In this document: positions 18,821 to 27,302 of the stretch, one piece after another
Numbering within the stretch: position 1 is the stretch's first letter
Layout of the letters: each line of letters opens with the position of its first letter
Assembly (NCBI RefSeq): GCF_000730425.1
Contig: NZ_CP008896.1
Location: forward strand, 1,736,001 to 1,800,000
Reading direction: 5' to 3'
Source: Pseudomonas fluorescens
GTDB lineage: Bacteria > Pseudomonadota > Gammaproteobacteria > Pseudomonadales > Pseudomonadaceae
Length of the DNA: 64,000 bases
Notes under the pieces: model-generated
Told to the model about the DNA's origin: nothing
Seen by the model: the letters and a program-made list of their open reading frames with translations, nothing else
Database searches by the model: none
Program-made: the position numbers and the translations under genes

Positions 18821-19930
18821 CTAAACCCATGGCTGGTGGCTGGTCACACAGTGAATGCCACCACCACCGGCGGCGATCGCATCGATGTCCAGCTGCACCA
18901 CCTTGCGCCCCGGATAAAGCCGGGATAGCAGGTCGAACGCCTTGCGGTCGGCAGTCTTGTCGCCAAATTGCGGTGCGATCACAGCGCCATTGATCACGAA
19001 GTAGTTGATGTAGCCGGCGGCATAGTCCGGGTTGTCACGGCTGAAGCGGTTGCGGCGTGGGTTCAGCGGCGGCGATACGGTATGCACTTGCAATGGCCGG
19101 CCATCGGCATCGGTGGCCTGCTTGAGAATGTCCAGGTGGGCCAAGGTCACCTTGTGGTCGTAGGACTCGGGATCGGTGTCCAGGTTGGCGATGACCACGC
19201 CCGGCGAGACAAAGCGTGCGTAGAAGTCGACATGGGCGTCGGTAATATCCTTGCCCTTGATGCCCGGCAACCAGATGATCTTGCGCAAGCCCAGCCGGCT
19301 CTTGAGTTCGGCTTCGATGTCGGCCTTGCTCCAACCGGGGTTGCGGTTGGCATTGACCCAGCTGCTTTCGGTCATGATCCCGGTACCGTGGCCATCCACT
19401 TCGATGGCACCGCCCTCTCCCACCCGTTCGCTGCGGATATAGGTTGCGCCTGCCAGTTCGGCAACGTGAGCCGCCAGCTCGGCATCGTCGGCGTGCTGCT
19501 GCTTGTTGCCCCAGCCGTTGAAGTTGAAGTCCACCGCACCCAGTTGACCCTTGTCATCCACGACAAAGTTGGCACTGGTGTCACGCATCCAGATGTCATC
19601 CAGTTCCGTGTGGACAAAGGTGATATTGCGGGTGCCACATTTCTCTTCGGCCAGCTCGCGCTCATCTTCGCGACAGAACACCGTGACCGGCTCGTACTCG
19701 GCAATCGCCCGGGCAATGCGGCCCAGGGCGTCCTGCACGGCGGGGGTGAAATCTTCGTGAATCGCCTCCTGGGCGCCAAAGGCGATAAAGGCGCGCTGGT
19801 GCTTCTCACCCTCGTCGGGCATGAACCAACGGCCCAGAACCGCTGCCTGCACGGGCAGCCCCATGGACGCGGCAGCGCCCAGGCTGGCCACCACCGCGGC
19901 CTGTTTGATGAATTGGCGTCGTGTGCTCAT
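18821..19930 (-). CDS. Tat-exported agmatine deiminase (agu2A'-like)
   Basis: Hydrolyses agmatine to N-carbamoylputrescine and ammonia, probably in the periplasm. 369 residues from the ATG at 19930. The N-terminus MSTRRQFIKQAAVVASLG has a twin-arginine motif and hydrophobic core ending near PVQA. The mature part has the peptidyl-arginine-deiminase fold: DDIWMRDTSANFVVD, GEGGAIEVDGHG, ANRNPGWSKADIE, ITDAHVDFYARF and the catalytic cysteine in GGGGIHCVTSHQP. Last gene of a four-gene operon with a cytosolic paralogue at 21951. The order resembles the agu2ABCA' cluster of P. aeruginosa PA14. Confidence 0.88.
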   Translation of the reverse strand: MSTRRQFIKQAAVVASLGAAASMGLPVQAAVLGRWFMPDEGEKHQRAFIAFGAQEAIHEDFTPAVQDALGRIARAIAEYEPVTVFCREDERELAEEKCGTRNITFVHTELDDIWMRDTSANFVVDDKGQLGAVDFNFNGWGNKQQHADDAELAAHVAELAGATYIRSERVGEGGAIEVDGHGTGIMTESSWVNANRNPGWSKADIEAELKSRLGLRKIIWLPGIKGKDITDAHVDFYARFVSPGVVIANLDTDPESYDHKVTLAHLDILKQATDADGRPLQVHTVSPPLNPRRNRFSRDNPDYAAGYINYFVINGAVIAPQFGDKTADRKAFDLLSRLYPGRKVVQLDIDAIAAGGGGIHCVTSHQPWV

Positions 19931-19950
19931 AGGTACCTCTGTGTGGGCCA

Positions 19951-21036
19951 TCATTGACCGATGGCCGTCTTGAATTTAGTCCAAACCCGCATGCGTGCAC
20001 GCATATCGGCCTGGGGAATGTCCTGCCCGGCCACCAATCGCCCGAAGGTGGTGGCGTCCGGGTAAATCTGCGGATTGTTGGCCATGGCAGGCTCAACGCT
20101 CATGCGGGCCTTGGCATTGGCCGTGGGGTAGCCGGTGGCGTTACTGATCGCCGCCATGTTCTCAGGGCGCATGACAAAGTTGATGAACGCGTAGGCGTAT
20201 TCCGGGTGCCGCGCATCCACAGGAATGGCCATGGTGTCCATCCACACCGTCGTGCCCTCACGGGGGATGTGGTACTGGAACCGTGCCTTTTTACCCGCCG
20301 CATCGGCGGCCCGCTGGGCCTGGGTCATGTCGCCGCTGTAGCCCAGGGACAGGCACAGGTTGCCATTGACCAGGTCAGTCACCGGCTGCGACTGGAACTT
20401 GCGGATGTACGGTCGCAGCTTGAGCAACAGGGCACTGGCCGCAGCCAGGTCTTCGGGCCTGGCACTGCGCGGCTCGCGCCCCAGGTAGATCAGCGCGACG
20501 GCCAGCACCTCATCCGGCGAGTCGATCAGCGAGATACCGCAATCGGCAAATTGGCTGGCCAGCTCCGGCTTGAACAACAGGTCCAGGCTATTGACCGGTG
20601 CATTCGGCATGCGCTGCAGGATCTGCTCGGTGTTATAGGTCAGGCCGATGGTGCCCCAGGTGTAGGGCACCGTGGCCTGACTGGAGGCTCGGTAATGGCT
20701 GCGCAGCTGTTGCAGGCCCGGCTCGATATCGGCCAGCGCCACCAGCTTCGCCGGATCCAGCGCCTGCAGGCTGCCGGCGCGCATCAAGCGCTCGCCTACC
20801 GTATCGCCGGGGAAGATCAGGTCATAGCCACTGCCACCGGCCATCAGCTTGGCCTCCAGGGTCTCGCTGCCCTCCATCACATCGTAGATCACCTGGATCC
20901 CGGTTTCGGCGGTGAAGCGCGCCAGGGTGTCCTCGGCAAAATAGTCGGCCCAGTTGTACAGGCGCAGGATCTTTTCATCCGCCTGTACCGTCGGGATGAC
21001 GATGCTCAGGGCCAGGGTGCAGTGGATCAGCTTCAT
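19951..21036 (-). CDS. Periplasmic polyamine-binding protein (PotF/SpuD-like)
   Basis: 361 residues with a Sec signal peptide (MKLIHCTLALSIVIPTVQA) and a type II solute-binding fold. EKILRLYNWADYFAEDTLARF, MAGGSGYDLIFPGDTVGERL and VPYTWGTIGLTYN are signatures of putrescine/spermidine/agmatine binders. It probably captures agmatine or putrescine for an ABC importer not encoded here, or may act as a sensor subunit. It starts one base after the aguB stop and ends 20 bases before the Tat-exported deiminase, all on the minus strand. Confidence 0.88.
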   Translation of the reverse strand: MKLIHCTLALSIVIPTVQADEKILRLYNWADYFAEDTLARFTAETGIQVIYDVMEGSETLEAKLMAGGSGYDLIFPGDTVGERLMRAGSLQALDPAKLVALADIEPGLQQLRSHYRASSQATVPYTWGTIGLTYNTEQILQRMPNAPVNSLDLLFKPELASQFADCGISLIDSPDEVLAVALIYLGREPRSARPEDLAAASALLLKLRPYIRKFQSQPVTDLVNGNLCLSLGYSGDMTQAQRAADAAGKKARFQYHIPREGTTVWMDTMAIPVDARHPEYAYAFINFVMRPENMAAISNATGYPTANAKARMSVEPAMANNPQIYPDATTFGRLVAGQDIPQADMRARMRVWTKFKTAIGQ

Positions 21037-21037
21037 G

Positions 21038-21946
21038 TCATACCCCTTGGGTCTGCCAGCGTGGGTGCAGGTGGCGACCGTCCTGAGTCAGCAAGCCGCC
21101 ATACATTTCCGGGCGGCGGTCGCGGTAGATGCCCCAGGTCAGGCGCTCTTCAGCCATGGCCGTCAGGTCCAGGCGCTGGAGCAACACACCGGCGCTGGCG
21201 CGGTCGGCCTCGGCCAGCAGTGCACCTTTGTGGTTGCAGATAAACGACGAACCGTAGAAGTCCATCTGCAAGGCCGGGTCGCAGGTCGCCACTTCCCGGC
21301 CGACACGATTGGCCGCCACCACCGGCAGCAGATTGGCGGCAGCGTGCCCGCGCATGGTCATCTGCCAGTGGTCACGGGAATCCAGGCTGGCACAGCCGGG
21401 CTCGGAGCCGATGGCGGTGGGAAACAGCAACACCTCAGCGCCAAGCAACGCCAGGCAGCGGGCGGTCTCGGGGAACCACTGGTCCCAGCAAATGCCCACG
21501 CCGAGGCGGCCGAATGCGGTGTCCCAGACTTTGAAGCCGGTATCGCCGGGGCTGAAATATTCCTTCTCCTGGTAGCCGATGGCATTGGGGATATGGGTCT
21601 TGCGATACACCCCCAGCAACTGCCCGTCGGCATCGGCCACGCTCAATGAATTGAAATAGGCATTGCCGGCCTTTTCGAACCAGCTCAACGGCAGCACCAC
21701 GCCCAGTTCCCTGGCCAGCGCGGCGAAATGCTTGAGCAGCGCGCTGTGGCGGTACTCCTCAGCCAGGGCCAGGTGTTTGTGGTGCTGTTCGATGCAGAAA
21801 TACGGCGTGGCAAACAGCTCTTGCAGCAGGATGACTTCGGCGCCCTGACTGGCCGCTTCACGCACCAGCCGTTCGGCGTGTTCAAGGTTGCGCTGCAGGT
21901 CCCAGCTGCAGGGCATCTGGGTGGTGGCGATGGTCAGCGAGCGCAT
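21038..21946 (-). CDS. aguB: N-carbamoylputrescine amidase
   Basis: Converts N-carbamoylputrescine to putrescine, CO2 and ammonia. 302 residues of the nitrilase superfamily with the Glu-Lys-Cys triad visible: glutamate in VILLQELFATPYFC, lysine in YRKTHIPNAIGYQEKEYFSP, cysteine in GVGICWDQWFPETAR. The last two motifs are typical of AguB. Four bases separate it from the upstream aguA, so the two steps of agmatine breakdown are co-expressed. Confidence 0.95.
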   Translation of the reverse strand: MRSLTIATTQMPCSWDLQRNLEHAERLVREAASQGAEVILLQELFATPYFCIEQHHKHLALAEEYRHSALLKHFAALARELGVVLPLSWFEKAGNAYFNSLSVADADGQLLGVYRKTHIPNAIGYQEKEYFSPGDTGFKVWDTAFGRLGVGICWDQWFPETARCLALLGAEVLLFPTAIGSEPGCASLDSRDHWQMTMRGHAAANLLPVVAANRVGREVATCDPALQMDFYGSSFICNHKGALLAEADRASAGVLLQRLDLTAMAEERLTWGIYRDRRPEMYGGLLTQDGRHLHPRWQTQGV

Positions 21947-21950
21947 GGCG

Positions 21951-23003
21951 TCACTCCTTTACCGGCCAGGCAGGCTGCTGCTGGGTGATGCAATGCACGC
22001 CCCCGCCGCCATGGGCCAAGTGATTGATACGCACCGGTACCACCTCACGACCTGGAAATGCCTGGGCCAACACCTGCGCAGCCACTTGATCCGCCGCGAT
22101 GCCATAGGCCGGCATGATGATCGCGCCGTTGGCGATGTAGAAGTTGGTGTAGGACGCGCAAAACACCTGCGCGTCGGCATCCACCGCCTCGCTGGCCTCA
22201 ACGAGTTCGATCAACTCAAACCGGCGGCCCTGGGCATCGGTGGCCAACTCCAGGGCACGGCGGTTTTCCCTGACCACCTCGGCATACACCGACCCCTGAT
22301 CGTGGGTGGCGTCTACCAGCAACACCCCAGGGCGGGCAAAGGCGCAGATGCCATCAACATGGCCATCGGTCATATCCCCGGTGACATGCTGCGGGTCGCC
22401 CGGCAGCCAGATGGTTTTTGTCACCCCCAACCAGCGCGCAAAAAACGCCTCCATCTCGGCCTTGCTCATGCCCGGGTTGCGATTGGGGTTGAGCAATACC
22501 GACTCGGTGGTGATCAACGTACCCTCACCATCCACATGAATCGCCCCGCCTTCATTGCTCAACGGCGTGCCGAAACACGGCAGGCCCAGGTGGTTGAGGG
22601 TGCGCCGGGCGAGGCTTTCATCCAGGTCGTGGGCCGACTTGCCGCCCCACGCGTTAAAACGCCAGCTGACACCGGCCAGGCCCCATTGCGGGTGGCCAAT
22701 AAAGCTGGGGCCGGAGTCGCGGCACCAACTGTCGTTGACCGCCAGCGCGATCAGCTCAATGTTGGGCCCGCACAGGGCTTTGGCGCTGTCGAGTGCAGAG
22801 GGGTCAACCACCAACTTCACCGGCTCGAAGCGCGCAATGGCATTGGCGACCCGGGCAAAATCCGCCTGCACCTGGGCCAGGGTCACGCGCCATCCCGACT
22901 CCCAGAGTGCCTGGTTATGGGGCCAGACCATCCAGGTCGCAGCATGCCTGGCCCATTCCGCCGGCATCCACCAGCCGCTGTGTGGCATTTCGTTGTGCAG
23001 CAT
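21951..23003 (-). CDS. aguA: Agmatine deiminase, cytosolic
   Basis: 350 residues: first step from agmatine to N-carbamoylputrescine. Seen: MPAEWARHAATWMVWPHN, NDSWCRDSGPSFI, SNEGGAIHVDGEGTLITTE, LNPNRNPGMSKAEME, GHVDGICAFARPG and the catalytic cysteine in GGGGVHCITQQQPAWP. No signal peptide, in contrast to the paralogue at 18821. First gene of the operon, divergent from a LysR gene across 133 bases. Confidence 0.96.
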   Translation of the reverse strand: MLHNEMPHSGWWMPAEWARHAATWMVWPHNQALWESGWRVTLAQVQADFARVANAIARFEPVKLVVDPSALDSAKALCGPNIELIALAVNDSWCRDSGPSFIGHPQWGLAGVSWRFNAWGGKSAHDLDESLARRTLNHLGLPCFGTPLSNEGGAIHVDGEGTLITTESVLLNPNRNPGMSKAEMEAFFARWLGVTKTIWLPGDPQHVTGDMTDGHVDGICAFARPGVLLVDATHDQGSVYAEVVRENRRALELATDAQGRRFELIELVEASEAVDADAQVFCASYTNFYIANGAIIMPAYGIAADQVAAQVLAQAFPGREVVPVRINHLAHGGGGVHCITQQQPAWPVKE

Positions 23004-23070
23004 GACAACCCCCTTGAGTTAAGCCTTTGTGTTCACCGAAAACGACGTACACGGTATGGGGATGCATGCT

Positions 23071-23087
23071 ACGGTTGGCCTGACCGT
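23071..23087. promoter_or_regulatory. Inverted repeat in the aguA / LysR divergent region
   Basis: ACGGTTGGCCTGACCGT: arms ACGGT and ACCGT around seven bases, a T-N11-A-like LysR site, midway between the two divergent start codons. Confidence 0.45.
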
Positions 23088-23136
23088 CAAACAAACGATG
23101 GATTTTGCAGATAAATGATTAGAGAAACTTATCAGC

Positions 23137-24009
23137 ATGCTTAAACACTGGCCGCCCCTGGGGGCACTGCGCGGCTTTGAAGCGGCAGCGCGACTGGGCA
23201 GTTTTCACAAGGCTGCCAATGAACTGCACCTGACCCAGTCAGCCATCAGCCAGCAGATCCGCAGCCTGGAAGCGTACCTGGAACAGCCATTGTTCTTTCG
23301 CAATGGGCGCGCCGTCGCCCTGACCGATGCCGGCCATGACTTCCTCAGCACAACCCAGGCGCTGTTGCAGCAACTGTCGGTGGGTGTGCGGCGGCTGGGG
23401 CAGTACCGCAAGGCCAATCAACTGGTGCTCAACACCACGCCCGCCTTCGCCCGCCACTGGCTGCTGCCGCGCCTGGCCGACTTCCGCCAGCACCATCCGG
23501 ACGTGGACTTGTGGCTGTTCAGCACCGACGAAGTACCGGACATGGCCACCCAGACCATCGACCTCGCCGTGCGCGACGACATCAGCGCCCAGGCCGAATG
23601 CAGCTTCAAAGTACTGCACGCCGACCGCCTGTACCCCGCCGGCCACCCCAGCGTACTGGCGCTGCCCCGCGAGCAACGCACGACCCTGCATGGCGAGCGG
23701 GAAATGGACTGGAGCCATTGGGCAGTGGAAGCCGGGATCGATGTGGGCCAGCAGGATCACGGGCTGAATTTCTCCGACCCCGGCCTGCTGCTGGACGCGG
23801 CCTGCGGCGGCCTGGGCATCGCCCTGGTCAGCCAGTTGCTGAGCCAGCAGGCGCGGGACAACGGCCTGCTGCAACCTTTGGTCGACGCGACCATCCGCGG
23901 CCCCAACTGGGCCCTGCTGACCCACCGCGACAGCGAAAACGACCCGTTGGCGCGCAGCTTCAGCCAGTGGTTGCTGGACAATCTGGCATTGGGAGGCCCC
24001 CATGAGTGA
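23137..24009 (+). CDS. LysR-family regulator (GcvA-like) of the agu cluster
   Basis: 290 residues. N-terminal helix-turn-helix LGALRGFEAAARLGSFHKAANELHLTQSAISQQIRSLE in GcvA style, then a ligand domain (NTTPAFARHWLLPRLADF). The divergent position beside aguA suggests it controls the agmatine genes, possibly with agmatine or N-carbamoylputrescine as effector. The stop overlaps the mug start by eight bases, so mug is read from the same transcript. Confidence 0.88.
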   Translation: MLKHWPPLGALRGFEAAARLGSFHKAANELHLTQSAISQQIRSLEAYLEQPLFFRNGRAVALTDAGHDFLSTTQALLQQLSVGVRRLGQYRKANQLVLNTTPAFARHWLLPRLADFRQHHPDVDLWLFSTDEVPDMATQTIDLAVRDDISAQAECSFKVLHADRLYPAGHPSVLALPREQRTTLHGEREMDWSHWAVEAGIDVGQQDHGLNFSDPGLLLDAACGGLGIALVSQLLSQQARDNGLLQPLVDATIRGPNWALLTHRDSENDPLARSFSQWLLDNLALGGPHE

Positions 24010-24505
24010 AGGACTGGACGATATTCTGGCCGATCAGTTGGCGGTGATTTTCTGCGGGATCAATCCGGGCCTGCTGGCCGCCGCCCAGGGCCATCACTTT
24101 GCCGGGCGCGGCAACCGCTTCTGGCGCACCTTGCACCTGGCCGGGTTTACCCCCCATCAAGTGCCGCCCGAGGATGACCGGACTCTGCTGCAGTACCACT
24201 GCGGACTGACAACCGTCGTGGAACGGCCGACCGCGCGGGCGGATCAGTTGTCACAGGACGAGTTCAAGGCTGCGGCAGAGGGTTTTGAACAGAAAATCCG
24301 CCGTTATGCGCCGCGCTATGTGGCATTTCTGGGTAAGGCCGGTTACTGCGCGCTGTCGGGTCAACGGGAGGTGGCGTGGGGGCTGCAACCGCGAACGCTG
24401 GGGGAGGCTGCGGTGTGGGTGCTGCCCAATCCCAGTGGGCGAAATCTGGCGTTTACACAGGAGCAGTTGGTGCAGGCCTATGCTCGGCTTTATTGCGCGT
24501 TATAG
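24002..24505 (+). CDS. mug: G/U mismatch-specific DNA glycosylase
   Basis: Removes uracil or ethenocytosine from mismatches. 167 residues of the Mug family with both active-site motifs: IFCGINPGLLAAAQGHHFAGRGNRFW (GINPG) and VLPNPSGRNLAF (NPSG, strand-wedging loop). Overlaps the LysR gene and, convergently by six bases, the hypothetical gene to the right. Confidence 0.95.
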   Translation: MSEGLDDILADQLAVIFCGINPGLLAAAQGHHFAGRGNRFWRTLHLAGFTPHQVPPEDDRTLLQYHCGLTTVVERPTARADQLSQDEFKAAAEGFEQKIRRYAPRYVAFLGKAGYCALSGQREVAWGLQPRTLGEAAVWVLPNPSGRNLAFTQEQLVQAYARLYCAL

Positions 24506-24988
24506 CGCAGCAGGCATACGCACCGCCTGCGCCCGCTCGGAAAGCGCTATGCCAGGAGGCAGCAACGACAGCACATAGGCCATCCGCGATGCACTGCCCA
24601 GGTTCACGATAAAGGTGAACGGCGAATCGGCGAATTCAAAAATCAGGTTGAAGGTGCCATACGCAGTACGCATATCCACCCGTGATACATCGCGTAACAG
24701 CCGTTGTTTTTGACGTAAAACCCGGTAAATCATCTGCTGACCATCAAGACGAAACACCGGGTTGAGGCTATTGGTGGCCAAGGCCACCCACGGCACCCTG
24801 CGCAACCCGATGAACGTGGCCAAGACTGGAATCGCCTTGCCATCAAGGCCTGTGCCGGGGGCATAGGCCGCAGCGGCTGGCTTGGGTTTACGCAGCTTCT
24901 TGAACAGCCAGTATATGAACCAAAACGACAAGCCCTGGGCAATGATCACCATTGCACCGAAGGCTAACTCCACCCAACTGATATTCAT
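24500..24988 (-). CDS. Membrane-anchored protein, unknown function
   Basis: 162 residues. One N-terminal helix (~5-30: VELAFGAMVIIAQGLSFWFI) is followed by a Lys/Pro/Ala linker and a soluble domain with several beta strands (FNLIFEFADSPFTFIVNLG). The N-terminus points to an inner-membrane anchor. No family recognised. Convergent with mug. Confidence 0.7.
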   Translation of the reverse strand: MNISWVELAFGAMVIIAQGLSFWFIYWLFKKLRKPKPAAAAYAPGTGLDGKAIPVLATFIGLRRVPWVALATNSLNPVFRLDGQQMIYRVLRQKQRLLRDVSRVDMRTAYGTFNLIFEFADSPFTFIVNLGSASRMAYVLSLLPPGIALSERAQAVRMPAAL

Positions 24989-25120
24989 GGTTTTTCCTTA
25001 AACGCCCAATATCTGTGGCATTGCGCCGAGGGGTAAACGGCTCCACACCATGTCACACGCCGCTTGAAAAACACACAAAACGATTGACTTATCCTTTTCA
25101 ATCAGTAAGATACGCCGCAT

Positions 25121-25196
25121 TCCGCGATAGCTCAGTTGGTAGAGCAAATGACTGTTAATCATTGGGTCCCTGGTTCGAGTCCAGGTCGTGGAGCCA
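25121..25196 (+). tRNA. tRNA-Asn (anticodon GUU)
   Basis: 76 bases including encoded CCA. Acceptor TCCGCGA pairs with TCGTGGA (one G-U), D-loop AGCTCAGTTGGTAGAGC, anticodon GTT at 25154-25156, T-arm GGTTCGAGTCC. The 3' end is the attachment site of an integrated element that begins right after it. Confidence 0.98.
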
Positions 25197-25199
25197 GAC
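25173..25199. repeat. attL: left copy of the tRNA-Asn 3'-end direct repeat
   Basis: 27 bases running from the T-arm (GTTCGAGTCC) through the CCA end to AGAC. The same sequence, one G shorter, recurs at 38367-38392. The tRNA itself stays intact at this end. Confidence 0.9.
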
Positions 25200-25241
25200 A
25201 AGGTTCCAGAGAAGGCTTTCAAAATCTCTGAAACCCCCGAA

Positions 25242-25265
25242 AACCCGCCTTCTGGCGGGTTTTTT
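25242..25265 (+). terminator. Terminator brought by the island, after tRNA-Asn
   Basis: AACCCGCC, TTCT, GGCGGGTT then a T-run. It replaces the native tRNA terminator, which now lies past attR at 38401. Confidence 0.85.
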
Positions 25266-25357
25266 CGTTTTGGCGTTCTGTCGGATTCCGGTGGATACCA
25301 GCCATTTTAAGGGTAGAGTTTGGGATAAAGGTCAGTTCGATAAAAGGGAGTACCCTT

Positions 25358-26680
25358 ATGTCGCGCACTACTGCTCCACTCTCCGACGCCGCTTGCCGTT
25401 CGGCCAAGCCCACAGACCGCGCCTACAAGCTTTTCGACGGCGACGGCCTTTACCTTCTAGTCCAACCCAATGGCCGCAAAGGCTGGCGTCTCAGATACGT
25501 CAAACCTGATGGCCGGGAAGGACTGACCTCATTCGGCAACTACCCCATCGTTGGCCTCTCGGATGCGCGCCGCAAGCGCTTGGAGGTCAAGCGAATGCTG
25601 GCGGATGGCATTGACCCTATAGGAGCCAAGCACCAAGCCAAGACGCAAGCCCTAATCAAAGGCCGCACCTTTGAAAGCGTTGCCCTCGGCTGGCACACGG
25701 AAATGTCAGCCAAGTGGGCACCGGACTATTCCAAGACAGTGATGAGTCGCCTCAAAACTCATCTCTTCCCGCTGATCGGCGCCCGCGCCATTGTCGACCT
25801 TGATACCCACGACCTTATGCGGCCCCTGGACGCGATTAAGAAGCGCGGAACGATAGATATTGCTTTAAGGGTACAAAACTACCTGCAGAGCATCATGCGC
25901 GAGGCAAAGCGCCTCCGGCTTATCACCGTAAACCCTGCTTACGACCTCGTAGGCTCGATCAAAGCCTCGCGGGTCGTCCACCGCCCCGCCTTATCCTTAT
26001 CGCGCTTGCCTGAATTGCAGGAACGGATCGACACCTATAAAGGCCGCGCACTTACCCGGCTGACGGTCTTGCTGTCGCTGCACGTGTTTGTACGCTCCAG
26101 CGAGCTGCGCTTCGCCCGCTGGAGCGAGTTCGACCTCAAACGTGGCGTCTGGGAAATACCCGACACGCGACCAGCGTTGGAAGGCGTACCCTTTTCCACA
26201 AGGGGTACGAAGATGGCAGGCGATATCCATCTTGTACCCTTATCGCCGCAAGCGATCGCCCTGCTCGAGCAGATCCACGCAATCACAGGCAAATTTGACT
26301 TGGTGTTCGCAGGCGATACCAAGTCTTGGAAACCAATGTCCGAAAACACGGTGAACAGCGCGCTTCGGAAGATGGGGTACGACACCAAATCCGAGATCTG
26401 TGGGCATGGGTTTCGTTCGATGGCCTGCAGCGCACTGATCGAGTCAGGCTTGTGGACGGACACAGCCATCGAGCGGCAGATGAGCCACAAGGAACGCAAC
26501 AACGTCCGCGCCGCTTACATCCACAAGGCCGAGTTCATCGAGGAGCGCAGGCTGATCATGAACTGGTGGAGTCGCTACCTTGAGGCTAATCAGCAGAAGC
26601 ATGTCAGCCCACGCGAATTCGCCAATCAGACGGGTGCCAATGTCACTCGCCTAAAAGCAAAACGTGGCGCAACTGAGTAA
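25358..26680 (+). CDS. P4-type tyrosine integrase of the island
   Basis: 440 residues; integrates and excises the element at tRNA-Asn. The N-terminal DUF4102 arm-binding domain (~7-90: LSDAACRSAKPTDRAYKLFD, GDGLYLLVQPNGRKGWRLRY), a SAM-like core-binding domain (~100-190) and a catalytic domain (~215-400) are present. Catalytic residues visible: Arg in FVRSSELRFARW, HGFR in ICGHGFRSMACS, His in QMSHKERN and Tyr in RAAYIHKAEF. All are intact, so it is probably functional. The ATG follows GGGAG. Confidence 0.95.
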   Translation: MSRTTAPLSDAACRSAKPTDRAYKLFDGDGLYLLVQPNGRKGWRLRYVKPDGREGLTSFGNYPIVGLSDARRKRLEVKRMLADGIDPIGAKHQAKTQALIKGRTFESVALGWHTEMSAKWAPDYSKTVMSRLKTHLFPLIGARAIVDLDTHDLMRPLDAIKKRGTIDIALRVQNYLQSIMREAKRLRLITVNPAYDLVGSIKASRVVHRPALSLSRLPELQERIDTYKGRALTRLTVLLSLHVFVRSSELRFARWSEFDLKRGVWEIPDTRPALEGVPFSTRGTKMAGDIHLVPLSPQAIALLEQIHAITGKFDLVFAGDTKSWKPMSENTVNSALRKMGYDTKSEICGHGFRSMACSALIESGLWTDTAIERQMSHKERNNVRAAYIHKAEFIEERRLIMNWWSRYLEANQQKHVSPREFANQTGANVTRLKAKRGATE

Positions 26681-26721
26681 GCGCTCGGTCCTCATATCTC
26701 AGTGATCCGTTTGTCCACGCG

Positions 26722-26766
26722 GGTCCATCCAAACAGGGCTGCAAAGCCGCCCTGTTTGGATGGACC
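26722..26766. repeat. Perfect 18-bp inverted repeat downstream of the integrase
   Basis: GGTCCATCCAAACAGGGC (26722-26739) and its exact complement at 26749-26766, with a 9-base loop. It starts 42 bases after the integrase stop and has no clear T-run, so it may be a terminator, an RNA stabiliser or an element-specific site. Confidence 0.75.
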
Positions 26767-26798
26767 TCACTTAAAAAATCTAAAGCCCACGCAATTGT

Positions 26799-26889
26799 CT
26801 GTGGAAAACCACTGATTTCCATTAGTGGATAATTTCATCCACAGCCGCAGAACTCCCGAAAATTCGAGCCTTGACCCTAATTCTCCACA
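26799..26889. other. Cluster of DnaA-box-like 9-mers in nested palindromes
   Basis: Four 9-mers one base away from TTATCCACA: TGTGGAAAA (26800-26808, reverse), AGTGGATAA (26824-26832, reverse), TCATCCACA (26835-26843) and TTCTCCACA (26881-26889). The first three lie in a nested inverted repeat (CTGTGGA...TCCACAG outside, CCACT...AGTGG inside) next to an AT-rich patch. Possibly a remnant replication origin of the element. Inference only. Confidence 0.35.
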
Positions 26890-27026
26890 GGCGTAGAAAA
26901 GGTCGGGCAAAGCGCTGTCGCTGACAGCAACCCAGGTAGCCAGAACCTTTAAGGCTACGCCACACCGTGGTGGTTCTCCCAAAGTGCGATTAGCGTCCGG
27001 CGGCTCGCACGGTCACTCACCGAGTG

Positions 27027-27302
27027 ATGGATGCCTACTTTTACCAGTGTGCCCACTGCGGCAACTCATACCCTTTTATAGCTGCCCTGCAGCAACCTAT
27101 TCGCTTGGCCATTTCATTGCGCCAACCTGCGCCCGTCTCTTTCTCCCGGAAAGAGACGGGCGCTCCTACCGCTGCTGCAGCCCAACTCGTACAAGGCTTT
27201 GCGGCATTCCCCCTCGTGACAATCGGCGTGACAAACACCGAAGTCACCAGCAACAGCGATGCAGATGATGGTGCCGCAGCCCAAGGAATGGGTTGCACCT
27301 GA
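27027..27302 (+). CDS. Doubtful small ORF with CxxC motif
   Basis: 91 residues, MDAYFYQCAHCGNSYPFIAAL..., then a low-complexity stretch. It runs through the hairpin at 27130-27162, which argues against it being intact coding sequence. The N-terminal CAHC part could be a fragment of a zinc-ribbon protein. The rest of 26681-27592 shows no convincing gene. Confidence 0.2.
   Translation: MDAYFYQCAHCGNSYPFIAALQQPIRLAISLRQPAPVSFSRKETGAPTAAAAQLVQGFAAFPLVTIGVTNTEVTSNSDADDGAAAQGMGCT
27130..27162. repeat. 14-bp inverted repeat within the island
   Basis: CGCCCGTCTCTTTC (27130-27143) and GAAAGAGACGGGCG (27149-27162) around TCCCG, followed by CGCTCCTACC as in REP ends. Looks like a REP-type hairpin different from the chromosomal families here. 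Confidence 0.6.

Noticed and set aside
26767..26982. Minus-strand 71-residue frame in the island
   Set aside because: It spans the nested palindromes and DnaA-box-like motifs, has no ribosome site of note and no recognisable sequence.
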